Shown: piece after piece, positions 50,123 to 62,750 of the stretch | Layout of the letters: the number at the start of each line of letters is the position of its first letter | Position numbering within the stretch: the stretch's first letter is position 1 | Assembly (NCBI RefSeq): GCF_001039355.2 | Contig: NW_019773959.1 | Coordinates: forward strand, 161,655 to 225,654 | Length of the DNA: 64,000 nt | Direction of reading: 5' to 3' | From: Lingula anatina | Taxonomy: Eukaryota; Brachiopoda; Lingulata; Lingulida; Lingulidae | Position numbers and translations under genes: made by a program | Notes under the pieces: model-generated | Told to the model about the DNA's origin: nothing | Seen by the model: the letters and a program-made list of their open reading frames with translations, nothing else | The model's database searches: none

Positions 50123-51849
50123 AAGCAACGTTTGTGAGACCAACAGTATAGTTTGAAAATTAGATATCAGTGACTTTTAAAGGCCTAATGTTAAACGCAA
50201 TAAAAACGGGATATAGAATTTCACTCTATTTTCCTCTGTGAAAAAAAGACGGGAAAATAAAAAGTTTTAATTTGCCATTTCCACTTGGCGTCACAAAGGA
50301 GTTTATCACAAAATGATTCCGTTTTTTTTTTTTTTTTTTTTTTTAGGGGGGGGGTATTATTTTTCCAAACGTTTCCATCTTCAGTTCGAAACTATTAAGA
50401 CTTACCTTTGAGTTCAGACATTTCGTTATCGGTCTCTGTGTCGTTGCGTCCTAGAAGGGTACACAAGGATAAACAATTCAAAGTCCAAATAGACGTCACA
50501 GAAATAATTTCACAATTTAAACATCAGAAACCTGTCGTAATGCAGAACTATAAAGAAATCATTCTACCCAAGCAAGCCCCGTATTAAATATTTCACCAGC
50601 TTTTACATGTAATAGTGTCAGTTCGTCTTTCAACATGTTGCTGAGGTTATGTATCAGATCTGTACAGTGCTATACTGCATTGATCGCATGTACCGCCTTT
50701 GTTCTTGTACAGAGGGCCAAGAAAGACAACAGATATTACAGTTAAACTTACCGTTCACCCTCTCGTTCTCTGGTTCGTATGAGGTCTGCGGTCCGCCAGC
50801 GTTACCTGTGGTGTCCACTCGCGATGGAACAATGCGGAGTTGCTGACGAACTGGAATATAGAAGATGTTTTCAGGCATCCTCCCCCAAATTTTCATCTAA
50901 AATTTTTATGAATGATGACCAACATCTCATTTCTGTCTGAAGAAAATTTGGTTTATTTAATGATTATTGAGTAGATTGCTTATCCTGGATCTGTCCTTAT
51001 TCATTGGTTTTACATGTCTTGTATTTTTGGCAAGTGTAACGCTGTTGCATAAAATAAAAATGGATAATATAAGAATATAATCTTAGTCAACATACCGTAC
51101 TGGGCGCTTCCCAACGCCACCTAAAATATAATGATTTAACAGCCATTTAGTATCATATTCTTTGAGCATTTTAATTGCAGTTATTGATTAAAAAGTTATT
51201 CTACCTTTTCACTAAAAGTTGAACATCAAAGATTTTTTTTTTGGGGGGGGGGATATTACCAGATTTCCAAACTTTCCAAAAGAGTGGTAGGTCTTACTTT
51301 TGGATGACCGTAACAGGACCCATGAATGTGCAACTACACGTGTAATAAATAAAGAAAAATAATAATCAAACTTTAATTTCTAGGAAATAGAACTAGCAAA
51401 TATCGAAAAACTTCTATTCTTTGCATTGTTACATACTACTTCGCTACACTATCAAAATTGTATGGAATCTCATCTACAGTGATTGAAAAAAAACTTTTTT
51501 CCCAAATGTGACCTACAATTAATATCAAATATAAAACACAAGTAAACCGCATACGTACCATGAGAAAGACCGAGCAAAGTAGGATTATCCCCTTCATAGT
51601 AGTTTTTGCAGCTGCCAACTTAGATGCGTCTCTTCCAGATATGTGCCAACGAGTGAAATGCACGGTGGCTTTACGCAGTGCTTAATATACCCGGCTTGCA
51701 TGTTGAGCCCCACAACTCATGACTTAGACAATGTCATTCCCTTAACGCGTGGAGTAACAGTTAATCTGTCATTACGATGGCCCATATGTTTCCAAATTGT
51801 TAGTGCTAGGTGCTCTATTGTTGCCCAGTTATGAATTTGTCATAATTTT
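50123..51849. repeat. Right copy of 1.7 kb direct duplication
   Basis: This is the second copy of 48399-50121 and is nearly identical to it. It runs on into the unique sequence at 51850. Confidence 0.93.
50406..51597 (-). pseudogene. Exons 1-4 of the acidic secreted protein, second haplotype copy
   Basis: The exons 51559-51597, 51096-51120, 50752-50850 and 50406-50450 repeat exons 1-4 at 49831, 49368, 49024 and 48678. I see no coding difference and the splice sites are the same. Exons 5 and 6 are not repeated. As with OAT, a partial copy abutting an N suggests an allele rather than a second gene. Confidence 0.85.
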
Positions 51850-51989
51850 CTTTTGAAGTTATTGCATCAAAGAAAACATTTCATATATACATTTGCTTAA
51901 ATGCGTAAAACATAATGAGTGCCGTTTTAAGTGTTCGTTTTTTATAGAAAAAGCTTTATTTAATTAAAAACATTACTAGAAAAGCACTC

Positions 51990-52270
51990 AGAGAGCGCAG
52001 ACCTCCGCCAAGGCAGCGAAGTCTCCATCCAATGCCGTTTCACCCCTAAATTTTCATTCTATAATGATTAGTTTTTTATTTTTGATTATTGATTATTGAT
52101 CCGGATCACCACCAAAAAAGTAATCATCTGTTCCTTGGCCCACCTCTGACATTTTCTGAAAATTTCATCAAAATCGGTCCATAACTTTTTGAGTTAGGCC
52201 TATGTTTATGACAGACAGACAAACAAACAAACAAACAGGGGTGAAAACATAATTTCCTTGAGGGAGGTAA
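51990..52270. mobile_element. Short interspersed inverted-repeat element (acctccgccaagg family)
   Basis: acctccgccaagg (52001-52013) is mirrored by ccttgagggaggt (52256-52268). Between them are gatccggatcaccaccaaaa, then ttttctgaaaatttcatcaa aatcggtccataactttttg, and a gacagacagacaaacaaaca tail. This order is typical of a non-coding repeat seen very widely in marine invertebrate genomes. That knowledge is from general familiarity and was not searched here. Confidence 0.75.
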
Positions 52271-55200
52271 TAATAGATTTGCCCCAGTGTTCACGTGAAG
52301 AGTTTTGATTTCGGTAGAAAGAGTTTTGGTATAATTTTTCTACATTTCGTAGATGCATTTGCAGTACTGTACCAAGGTAGAATGTTTATGAGAGTCGTTT
52401 TGAAAAACATAACAAGTTCGTTTTAGCAGGCTAAAAAGGTTTGTTGTTGTCTCTTCTATCTTCTAAACTTAACAAAGACGTGGTGAGGAATTATCATGCA
52501 CGGTCACTACTGCAGTTCAACAATTCTTGCAGACAACTGCATGGTTTTCTACCATATTGTAGCACTGTGTCGGTAGGTACATACTCAATAGCAATAAAGA
52601 CCAAAAAATGAAATAAACCACTCGAGCGAGGGCTAGCAAAGATAGTTCACACCTTGAATTGACCTGGCGTAACCTCCCGCATGTTTACGTCGTATTTCTC
52701 AAGGGAGTTGATACTTTTTTTTCACTCTCTTCTCTTTTGGGAAAAATTTTTTTTCTTTTTTTGGGAAGACAAATAATGTTTTCACCAACTAAGTACGAGA
52801 CTGCTGCCCACATGGCCAAGAAAGTTTTATATAACATGTGTTGGGATTAACAAAAAGTTCGCGGGATAAAAGAAGCACCATGATCACATGAACCAGAAAA
52901 TAATTCCGTTTTCAGAATCGGAGCAAAGATTTCGCATGATTGCCTCTATCCAAGTTGATGACGATAATTTCAATCATACAACTTAGGCCACATACCATTT
53001 TGGACAAAGTGTGTTGAAATTCCTGAAGAATTTCTAAAGGGTTTACAATACCCTGTTTGTACTCTCTGTGGTGAGAACATAGGGACCTGTCTGGCCTAAA
53101 TAGTGCATGGTGCTAGGGTGTCACTAAAGGTGAATACAATTATCATATGTCACACATATCAGGAAATACATTGAAAAGGTATATTGATAGAAGACGTTTA
53201 GACTTATAAAGAAAGAGACAAAGATCGCTTGCATTTTGATCATCTTTTTTTTCTTTCTGAGCTTGCAGTTGACACTTCGAAATACTTCATTCCATCACTC
53301 GTATTTGGACTGATTTGTTAATAAGCACCAAATGAATTTACAGGAGTCAAAACAGCAATTACCCAGTAGCAATACGCATTGTACTCTGAAATTTCATCCA
53401 TTTATAATGTTTTTTTTTAATTTTGAGTTTTTAAAATCTTATATTCGGCGCGTATTTTAATTTTTTTAATCCACTTCCACATCACTTAATATTTTCCCCT
53501 TAATCTCGAAGGTAGACCTAGTATTTTTCTTTTTTTCTTTTTTATTTACGTACAAAGACAACAAATTAGCTCCAGCCTCCATATTCATTGAAAGAGTATT
53601 AAAAGTTAAAAACGGGTACATATTTTAAAAATTTTCACATTTTTTTGATATGGTATTCCTTGGCGATTAAGGGAAAGTGTTAGTGGTTTAAGGAAAATTA
53701 GAAATTTGTTCTAACTTTCATGTGCCTTTCAGATTGTTTACCTCAGGAGGTCAATCGACTTTAGGAATTCATGATTTTTTTTTTTAAGAAGTAGAGGATT
53801 AAAAGAATACCCCAAATACCATGCACCGCAAGAAGGTAGTAGAGAAAGAAGTTCATTAATCGAGACAATGAGTATAAAGAAAGAAAGAAAGGAAGAAAGA
53901 AGAAACGACCATTACACGAGCCAGATGTAAGGAGGTGTAGCCATGTAAAGGATTAAAAACACTTATCATTTGCGTGATCCGTCTGATTCGTCAGAAAACA
54001 AGATTTATGGATCATTGGCACGAATAGGCAAACCATGACCATAGCTGTAAGCAGAAAATTCCAGCCACGTGAAGGAACAAGCGCACTTATTATTTGAAGC
54101 GTCCCGACGGGAAATACGAAAAAAAACTGAAACTTGAATTTTAAAGTGAACATTTATCACACGTGCATCGATAGGTGTGTCTTTGTGTGTGCGTATGTGT
54201 AAAATAACCATTGTTGCGAACGCATCCAGTGCAGAGGTGTAAATGCCGTTAAGGTTAAAGGGTAAATGTGGACAATAAACATGACCCAAGGTTTCAAGGA
54301 CACGACTGACTTAAATTGATGCATTCTAAATGGGATGGCCATGAGAAAAACACTTACTCATTTTGTTATTTGAAGTTTACATTTATCTTTTAAATTTTAC
54401 AAAAGACACACTTCCTTAAAAAATTCATCGTCAATCTCAGTGGCATCAACTTTTTTACATTTGACTGGATGGTTTTGGCAGACAAAATGAAGCCCAATAG
54501 AATCGAATACGGCTTATGTACCTAATATCAACCATTTAGGATTTTCAATAATAGCATAATTTTTTTCTCAAAATACTTATGATGATGTTTTTTATTATAA
54601 TATATCAAAATTTTCCAATGTAAAATTTAACAATTATGTATCTCAACTGAAAAGTCATTGTCAACACAAACACATTTGAATTCCTTCACATCACAGACAC
54701 ACGCACCAAAGAGCAAGAATGATTTGAATCCATCCAGTTAACGCGTGAAACGTCTCTGTATATCTCCATCAAATGCCAGTACAATCCCTTTAATGTTTAT
54801 TTCAGAGGCTTATGCCAGGCCACCTTCCAAAATTCAAGCAGTAACAATATAATAATTTAGACACATGGCTCGCTCAAACTTGTAGTTTGTCTCAGATACA
54901 CTGACTCTTAATGCGCTGAGTTGCAGATTCAAATACTGTCTTTATAAAAAATGTGTAAGTAGACAAAAAAATGCGCCACAAAAATAAATTTAAAAAAACG
55001 TTTTAAAAGCAGACGCTACCTTTAATCTCCCAACCATTCCATTTGCCTTCCATTTGTTGATATGAATAACCATTACATTCCTTGTGATATAATAAAATTA
55101 TTGTCTATAATTATGACTAAGTACTATACTGAACTAGGTAAAAATTATGTAGCAAATTTTGGCGTAGTATGAATTCTTGAAATTAAAAGTCTATGATGTC

Positions 55201-56870
55201 AATGCATGTAGCGTGGCATATTATTGCATACCGAAAAAATAAATATTAGAGAATTATCAATAGGAATAAAAATATTTAAGTAGGAGTTTTCTACAGTGTT
55301 TGTAACGGATCCTGTGGCAAGCTGGGCAGTGCCAGGAGTGCCAAGCGCCAAGGGACACTTTCTTCAAACCATATATCTATTCTGTCTGGATGTGGACTTG
55401 AACGAGCTACAAGTCAGTTTTTTAATGACTCTTAGGTTTTGTTGCTATTCGTTCATGTTCATATTCAGAATAGATGGGTTATGGGTGTTCTATTCTCAGA
55501 TTCATGATGACCTTTCTAGAATTCAGAATTTCGTAATTTCTTTCTTTACTTGATCAACGCCAAGTCGTTTTTCTAGCACAGCGGGTTGTGCTGTACAGGA
55601 CTAGGTGTTGAGAATGTTTTTTCGTTTTCAGAGGCTGTGAAAGCTGGAAAGGTCTAACCTCTAAACGAAAGAAGCAAATTCTTCCTACCTAGTTATGCAG
55701 AGATAACGCTTTTTCAATCAATCTGTTCTGATTTTCTGTCCGTTGAACAGTTATTTCAACTGTTTATAGTTCGAATGATTTATTTTCATTGCAAGCATTT
55801 GGCATTTGGTGTTAAAATATTTAAACCCCCTTCTTTTATGAATTTTTTTGGCTCCAGCGTTATTTACATCTACCTCAAAGAAGGAAGAAAAGAGTTTAAA
55901 AAGTTACGACATCTGCGTGGCCGATGATTAATTGGTTTTCCTCGGCTAGACGAGATTTTGTAGCTGATAGGATGCGGATGAATGACTCGTCAGCCCTTTC
56001 ATCCAGTACAGTTTTAAAGTGTAAGTATTACCCGAATTAATTTATATAGTATTGTCTATTGTCCTGACATAAGATAATTCTTTCTGAAATAGTACTAAAT
56101 AACGAACGGATCACGCAATCAAATTATCAAAATAAATAACTACAATAAATTAACTGATAAACGTATGGTTCGCCCTTTGTTTCGACTCGTGCTTGATTGT
56201 GAATTATTTTATTCATGCACAAGCAAATGCTTGGAATGAACATTTTTAGGAAAAGTATCTTCCGCCTTTTCTACTTTCATTACTCCTTGTACCCCTCCCC
56301 CCATTTTTCTGTTGTGGTTTGAAAAAGATTTATAATGGCAAAATTTAAAAAAATGTACATATTTGCATATTTTGTCACATTGGCGTATTTTTCGCTGGTA
56401 CCATTAGGTTCTAGAGAGAGCATGCCATGGAAAGGTGACATGGATCTAAAAAAAAGCACGATGATATGACTGTATTGCTGAAAACTTTAATCCATTTCAA
56501 ACTGGTGAAATCTTTTAAAATCCTCAAGTCACTTGTACTTCGGTGGTGGTGGTGTCAGTCTGTTCAAGGATCTACCATACGATGGTGAATACATTTTCCA
56601 TGACGTGAAAACAAACTCGTTAAACGTGCCCTAATCTTTGTTTCTCTACATACCATGATGCTCAGAAGTTAAGTAACTATTTTTCATTTCTCAGTTTCCA
56701 CGTCTTTGATCAGAGTGGTCTCCGTACAGTAGCAGTTCACGTCCTTAGGCTGAAGCATGCGATAATTATGCACTGTCCAACTTAGTAAAATATGGATGGA
56801 GGTACCGCTAACCGCTAACGAAAAAAACAGTTAGGGCGTGCCAAGTGAAACACACGTTTGGATGCTTCTG

Positions 56871-56871
56871 A

Positions 56872-56919
<48 letters not shown>
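56871..56919. repeat. (ATT)n microsatellite
   Basis: About sixteen att units lie just upstream of the decayed transposase. They generate the Ile-run in an opposite-strand ORF. Confidence 0.95.
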
Positions 56920-56955
56920 GTTAGCCCATCCATCGGAACCACCGCTGTTGTTAAC

Positions 56956-57384
56956 ATGCATTGTTGTAGGCCTAATGTACCAATGCCGAGATGTGATGTG
57001 AAACTTAACTCCATGGGTACCTTTTTTAGCAAAATGACGCCAAACGAACCATGGGAAAGACCTCTTTCTGATCGACCCAGATTGACAAATGTAAGGGACA
57101 TTAGACTTCTGCTCAAACTTAGCCATAAAGATTCGCTTCATGTCGGCAAAACAACCTGGCCTGGATTTCGTAGTGTTCCAGTCCAAATCTTGATTAGTTG
57201 TACAGAACCATACATTAATAATGCAAATCCCGGACGAAACATTATCTTGGTGCAGGACACTACTGTGCCTGCCTACAAAACAGGCGTTTTGCAAGACGCG
57301 ATGCAACAGCATGGTATCCCCCAAATCAATTGTCCTGCCAGGTGTTGCTTAACTTTTGAGCATCAGTGTAGAGAAGCTCTTTAG
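56956..57384 (+). pseudogene. Degraded Tc1-type transposase
   Basis: An open frame of 142 codons carries two separated blocks of a Tc1/mariner transposase. The N-terminal block (ERPLSDRPRLTNVRDIRLLL) corresponds to the GRPR hook and second helix-turn-helix. The C-terminal block (NIILVQDTTVPAYKTGVLQD, AMQQHGIPQINCPARCCLTF, EHQCREAL) corresponds to the second catalytic Asp and the WPARSPDLNPIEH region. The Trp and the SPDLNP residues are substituted. The part holding the first catalytic Asp is missing between the blocks, so there is an internal deletion of well over 100 codons. It cannot be an active transposase. The family assignment rests on these motifs alone. Confidence 0.75.
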
Positions 57385-57624
57385 TTGTAATAAAGGGAAT
57401 TTTGTGTTACATACATTATCAATTTGACTAATAAACAAATCTGCTCTAGCACGTTATGGTTATTCTGTACGCGATTTGAACGTTTTTTCCCCTTTTAAAT
57501 AGTGACCTTACATGCATAAAGGCAGGCATAAAAACATGCATAGCTGGATTTTCATGGGGCTGATAGCTTTGATGCACCAAAGTAAGTAAAGAGAACGAAC
57601 AACATCTGATTTATTTTTGTTAGT

Positions 57625-57626
57625 AT

Positions 57627-57677
<51 letters not shown>
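57625..57677. repeat. (ATTT)n microsatellite
   Basis: About thirteen attt units. Confidence 0.95.
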
Positions 57678-57678
<1 letters not shown>

Positions 57679-59114
57679 GCAATTCCTCATGGAAAACAAG
57701 TGACTTGTGTATCAACACGTAAAATGTAGCTATTATTGAAAATGAAGGTACTGTTTGCGTTAATTATCATCGGCAAAAATCTAAGATAAAACAGTTTCAT
57801 TTAATTTGTAAATAACTAAATTGAATAATATTCATAAAAATTAGCTCCATAACTTTCGATATCATGTTGACGGTTTCGCCTACATCTTAACTAGTTTGCC
57901 AACGAAGAATGAGTTACAGTCACATTGTATTTCACGACAGTGACATATAATTGTCAAGCCAGACAGGTTTCCTAAAAACAATAACATGTAGGTAACCGAC
58001 CCATACACATTGGTGCCTAGTCTTTAAATTTCCCCTCCTTGTAATGCGCAAACTGACTCCAGTGACAGACTCAGAAAACCAGAGAGACCATGAAAACACC
58101 AATGTGCAGCTACGAAAGGAATACATCATATAGAGATTAAAAAGTCGAAGGTAATAAATACCTAAAGGAAAATAAGAGCACCGAGTAAAAAAAGGCCAGT
58201 TCGCAATTCCTATATCAGATGAATATCAGAAAGGTAAAGAATGACATGAATAAGTATCATACTTAGAGTGATGCTCAGATTCAGAAGCCTACTTTTACAT
58301 CCAAAGGCCAAAATAGAAAACAAAAACGAATATGGGATAGTAGATGAAATAGATTGTGGCAGTTGTGATGGGCTGTATGAGAGACTGGGGTAGTACGAAC
58401 AAGATTTTGAGAACAAGATAAAGATATAGAAAAAACAAAAGGCAGGGAATCAACGCGCGCTAAGAAAAGGGGGTTGGCTTCACACGGGGATTTTACGTTC
58501 ATTTACAGACCATATTTTACAAAATCCATATGCCAAACTGGGTTAGCCAATTCTTAGCAAAAGAGAAATTCTATCAAAATAGGAAAATGCCGGAATCTAC
58601 TCTGTATATGGATAGAAACACAAAATGAATTACCTTCTACCAGGGCGACGGATTGATTTTCCACAGATATTCACAGATATGTCTATAGATATATAGACAG
58701 TCATTTTGGCTTTCAGATTCACCAAAAATGTCCCCAATAATAACTGCAGCCCTGGTTTTGGGTAACAATTAATTTAGGCGAGGTTGCCCCTAAACTTTCA
58801 CACATATACTCGAGGCCTACATGTATATTGAGTTATTATTAATCCCACTGTCACGGTCCAATGTCATTTTTATAGATTGATGTTGACACTTCTTGATTTT
58901 AACCGTAAGATATGGTGGTAATTGAGCAATTGGACATAAAATCGATGAAGGCAAACTAAAAATTTTATGAAAAGAATGCAAAACTGTTTCGAACGTTTTT
59001 GTTTTTCTTCCAGAAAACTATACTTCTTCGGTGTTTACATCATCACCAACTTCCATAAAGAGAAAAGAACAATATATCTTAATTTTGAAATTCCAGTTTT
59101 CATTTAATAGCTCT

Positions 59115-59392
59115 CAGAAAACTGAGTCTAACGGCGTGGTACTTGAGTGTTCAAGACGCTCCACACCTACCACAGGAGTAACAATAGAGGGTTAAGCACT
59201 CACTCCATGAGACAAAAGAAGTAGAGATTGACAGTCAAATCGGTAGACAGCTTCAGAAAACTGAGTCTAACGGCGTGGTACTTGAGTGTTCAAGACGCTC
59301 CACACCTACCACAGGATTAACAATAGAGGGTTAAGTACTCACTCCATGAGACAAAAGAAGTAGAGATTGACAGTCAAATCGGTAGACAGCTT
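59115..59392. repeat. 139 bp tandem duplication
   Basis: Two units begin cagaaaactgagtctaacgg (59115 and 59254) and end cggtagacagctt. They differ at only a couple of bases (ggagtaac/ggattaac, aagcac/aagtac), so the duplication is young. Confidence 0.92.
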
Positions 59393-60074
59393 CAGTTATG
59401 ATGAGATGAGATTTATACGTAACCGTCGACAAGATTACAAAAGGTATGGTTCTCATCTTCATAAATATTGTTAAATGTGTGAATATCATGACAGGTGAGA
59501 CGGTAATATGGCTAAATCCAGCGTTATTTACATTTACCGGTACCAAAGACATGGTCCCAGAACGTTGAGAGGGCAATATGGCTAAATGCAGACAAATGTT
59601 GCCAATGGGTTGCACTCTTGGGTAACATTGTCTTTTTGAATCTGCATTTGGCCATGTCGTCGGCTGTATTTTCCTCATACCGGCCATTGTTTGTTACTGT
59701 GCACCGAATAACTTTTAAAGATTCACAAGACTGGGGGTGGCACGACAAACTATAAATGAACTACACAAAAAAAAACCCCGAATCTGTGGGGGTGAAATAA
59801 ATACTGCATCATTTGCATGAATAGTGCTCATGATGACACGGGAGTCCCTTCGGTAAAACCTGCTTTGCAGTTTATATGTCGCGTAGCAAGTGATGGGTTT
59901 TCGAGGTTTTCTGCCAAGTACACTGTAAAGAGTTTCATAGACCGTGCAGCAACCTTTTGGCTGTCAGGTTACTATTATAGTGAAGGTACGGGGGTTCACA
60001 AACCAACAACAAGAGATCAAGTAATGTCTTATTCTACAGGGAAAGCTGATACAGATTCATACGGGTTTTACGGT

Positions 60075-60079
<5 letters not shown>

Positions 60080-60148
<69 letters not shown>

Positions 60149-60160
60149 GCGCGCACGCAC
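60080..60160. repeat. Compound (CT)n(CA)n(CG) microsatellite
   Basis: A CT run is followed by CA and then short gcgc/gcac units. ORFs through it are artefacts. Confidence 0.95.
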
Positions 60161-62500
60161 GCACAATGTGTAGATCACTGCAGTGGACACCTATCGAACG
60201 ATTTAGCTTTATTGTCTCAAACAAATCAGCAATGTCTTTGAGATAACGAACACTATGAAATGGCAGTCTAAGCATATTGCAGTAGTGGCGACTGTCCAAA
60301 AAGGACATAGATGTGGCATTCATTTACCTTGTAAATATGACTGAAATCGAAAATGCAATCTATGTATTTGCAATGTTTCCGTGATATAACGCCAGAAAGC
60401 TGGACTTATTTTGCTCTTGAACCTCGACAAAAAATCAGGATTCGAACTTGTTTTCAACTTTTACAAGTCCAATGTTGAATTAGTATAACAAAGACAGTAA
60501 AATTAATATCACATTCCGTGAAAGTTGCAATGATAATTGTACACCAGAAATTCGGCAATTTTTTTCTATGTAATCTGTGCGATCTAAACGCTTCTTTGTG
60601 AGATACATGTACTTTAGCTCTCTGCATTTTCAGTTATCGACGCGGGAACCGCTAAATTCCCGCTTCCTGCGTCGATTTTTGAAGCGGTTTTGGTTGTTAC
60701 GGGCATCATAAAATTTACCTGATGATTGGTTTTCTTATATTCCTTAGACCTCAAGAGCGCATAATCACGTCGATTATTTTTTCCTTGTAATTTTCATTTT
60801 TTTTTTCGATCTTACAACAGTACAAAAATTAAACTACTAATAATTGTAATCGGGAAAAGAAATCTGCATGCGATAAGAAAGAGAGAGGTTGGCGAGGATT
60901 CCTTATAAAACGACATTTCATAACAAATATGTACATTGTGACAAACTATCTATGCGCCAATACTTCAAGAAGCCCTTGGTTCGGTGGATACCGTTTGGGA
61001 ACACGCCAAAACATTGCATAATGAAACAGAAGTCACAAGTGGCCTCTAAATATACGAAGAGGGTGTAGGGCCGATTGATATATAATTAGTAGGACATCCT
61101 TTATTTGATTTAACAAAATCGTAAAGGTACAAGGTGTCACCAAGGAAGCGGTCACATAATGGGGAATCACCCTGGTTTACCGGGATCTGTTTCTCAAAAA
61201 GAACTTCTTTATCCTGAAAATGGGTGTAAACTTTCAGACTGAAATATTGATCTACGTCTACCCGAGAAAACATATTAGAAATAGTAAAAAAAAACTGGCT
61301 GTTTGTTACTTTTTAAGTCGACTTCTATTGATTTATCTCGAAATGAAGTTTAACTTTTTTTTTTGGGGGGGGGGGGCGAATCTAAAAGTTTAGACCTATT
61401 ATCGGGCTAAAGTTGTTTTGTTAAAACGCCCCGATGCCGCGCGTTTTCCGGTCACACAGGTAGCAATGTATTTTCTTATCATCAAAACTGATCCCAATCT
61501 GTTATGCACTGGTTCTGTGCAAACAATGAAATAAATAAATAAATAAAACATCTGATTACTCTGTGTTTACAAGGTGTGTCTAGTAATCTCTTTAGCCGAA
61601 TTAAACACAGACATCACGGTCGCCTAGATGCAATGGATTCACCGATGACTTATCAAAAATGTGACGACAGACAGCCGTTGCATACACTCATGAAATTCGT
61701 GTTCATTCGGTTTATATTTGACTTGAATAACAGATAAAATTTGGATTATCTTTGATAAACTTTTATTTAATTGATCAGAGGCGTCTGGTTAAATTCACAC
61801 GTGCTTTGTAACGTTTAATTTGAGATATAACTATTTGTCTATATAATTAGTCAGAAGAACGCGCCCTCTATTATGAGGTTTCTGTGGACAAATGGTCACC
61901 GAACTCTGTCAAATTTTCGGGTTCAGCAATCGTTGCTAACCCTTTCTTAAAACGCGCCACCTAACATATCTCAAAGAAAAAAAATTAGATATACGTGTTT
62001 CTATCAAATGCACAGGAGACACTAGCCTGAAATGAATGCTTCGCTGGAGTATTAGGCATCTGACTGGAAAAAAATGAAGCGGAACACGCTGTTTAAGCAA
62101 ACAATAATTCGTCAGTACGGACCACGTGACGGGATTCTATCTATGACGCGTTCACACTGTTAAATACAACATAAGAGATCCTGCAATGCGCATATTTATC
62201 TAGATCGGATAGCAAACGCACAGGTGCAAATTCTATTAAGCAGACCATTTTTACGATACAATTCCAAGCTAAACTATTCTTAAAAACAATTATTGTAGAA
62301 AGCTGACTAGCGAAACGCTTTAGTGAAGAAAAGCGTGTGAAAACAGAGCAAAACGGGCGCAAATCGCTTCTTTAAGCTGAAACCAGCCGAGTGAAGGTAA
62401 GGGTTGTTATGGTTGTCAAACAAGATTTAAACCGATTAAGGTGCCTAAAATACCTCCGAACTCAACTTAAGTTACTTTAAAGGGTGTAAAGCTTGACCTG

Positions 62501-62508
62501 TATAAATA
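62501..62508 (+). promoter_or_regulatory. TATA box of the 164-residue secreted protein gene
   Basis: TATAAATA lies about 117 bp before a good donor at 62617/62618 (actaaag|gtaaat). This predicts a 5' non-coding exon of about 85 bp. A 123 bp intron (62618-62740) ends in a branch-like ctaac and acaattttag, ten bases before the ATG. Confidence 0.65.
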
Positions 62509-62750
62509 TCAAACTTTAAACTTGAGTATCAATATCATTCGTTCAGGCTGCTAAAATATTCCGTAAAAACAGAAGTGACTCCTTCTAACTCAGCGCGGTG
62601 GGATAAATTCACTAAAGGTAAATATGTTTCGTGTTCTCGGAATGCTTAGGATCGCTTGTCATTTCAAGTTCATATCTAGAAAAAAATGATTTGAGGTAAA
62701 CCAAGCTTGATTTAATTTGAATCATCTCTAACAATTTTAGCAAGAAGAGA

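Larger units (their letters stand above)
51850..56955. other. Gene-poor region
   Basis: Apart from the interspersed element at 51990-52270 and simple repeats, I see no ORF with conserved motifs on either strand. AT-rich tracts are common. A GAAA/GAAG-type purine run lies near 53876-53906. Confidence 0.5.
57385..62500. other. Intergenic region with repeats, no gene recognised
   Basis: Short unrelated ORFs occur in all frames. Recognised items are simple repeats at 57625-57677 and 60080-60160, a 139 bp tandem duplication at 59115-59392, and a T-run/G-run junction near 61350. The nearest gene reads right from a TATA box at 62501. Confidence 0.5.

Noticed and set aside
55296..55553. 85-codon plus-strand ORF as a membrane protein
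   Set aside because: It has hydrophobic composition only. There is no motif, promoter or splice support, and similar ORFs arise by chance in AT-rich DNA.
59331..59687. 118-codon minus-strand ORF
   Set aside because: It overlaps the 139 bp tandem duplication and shows no recognisable domain.
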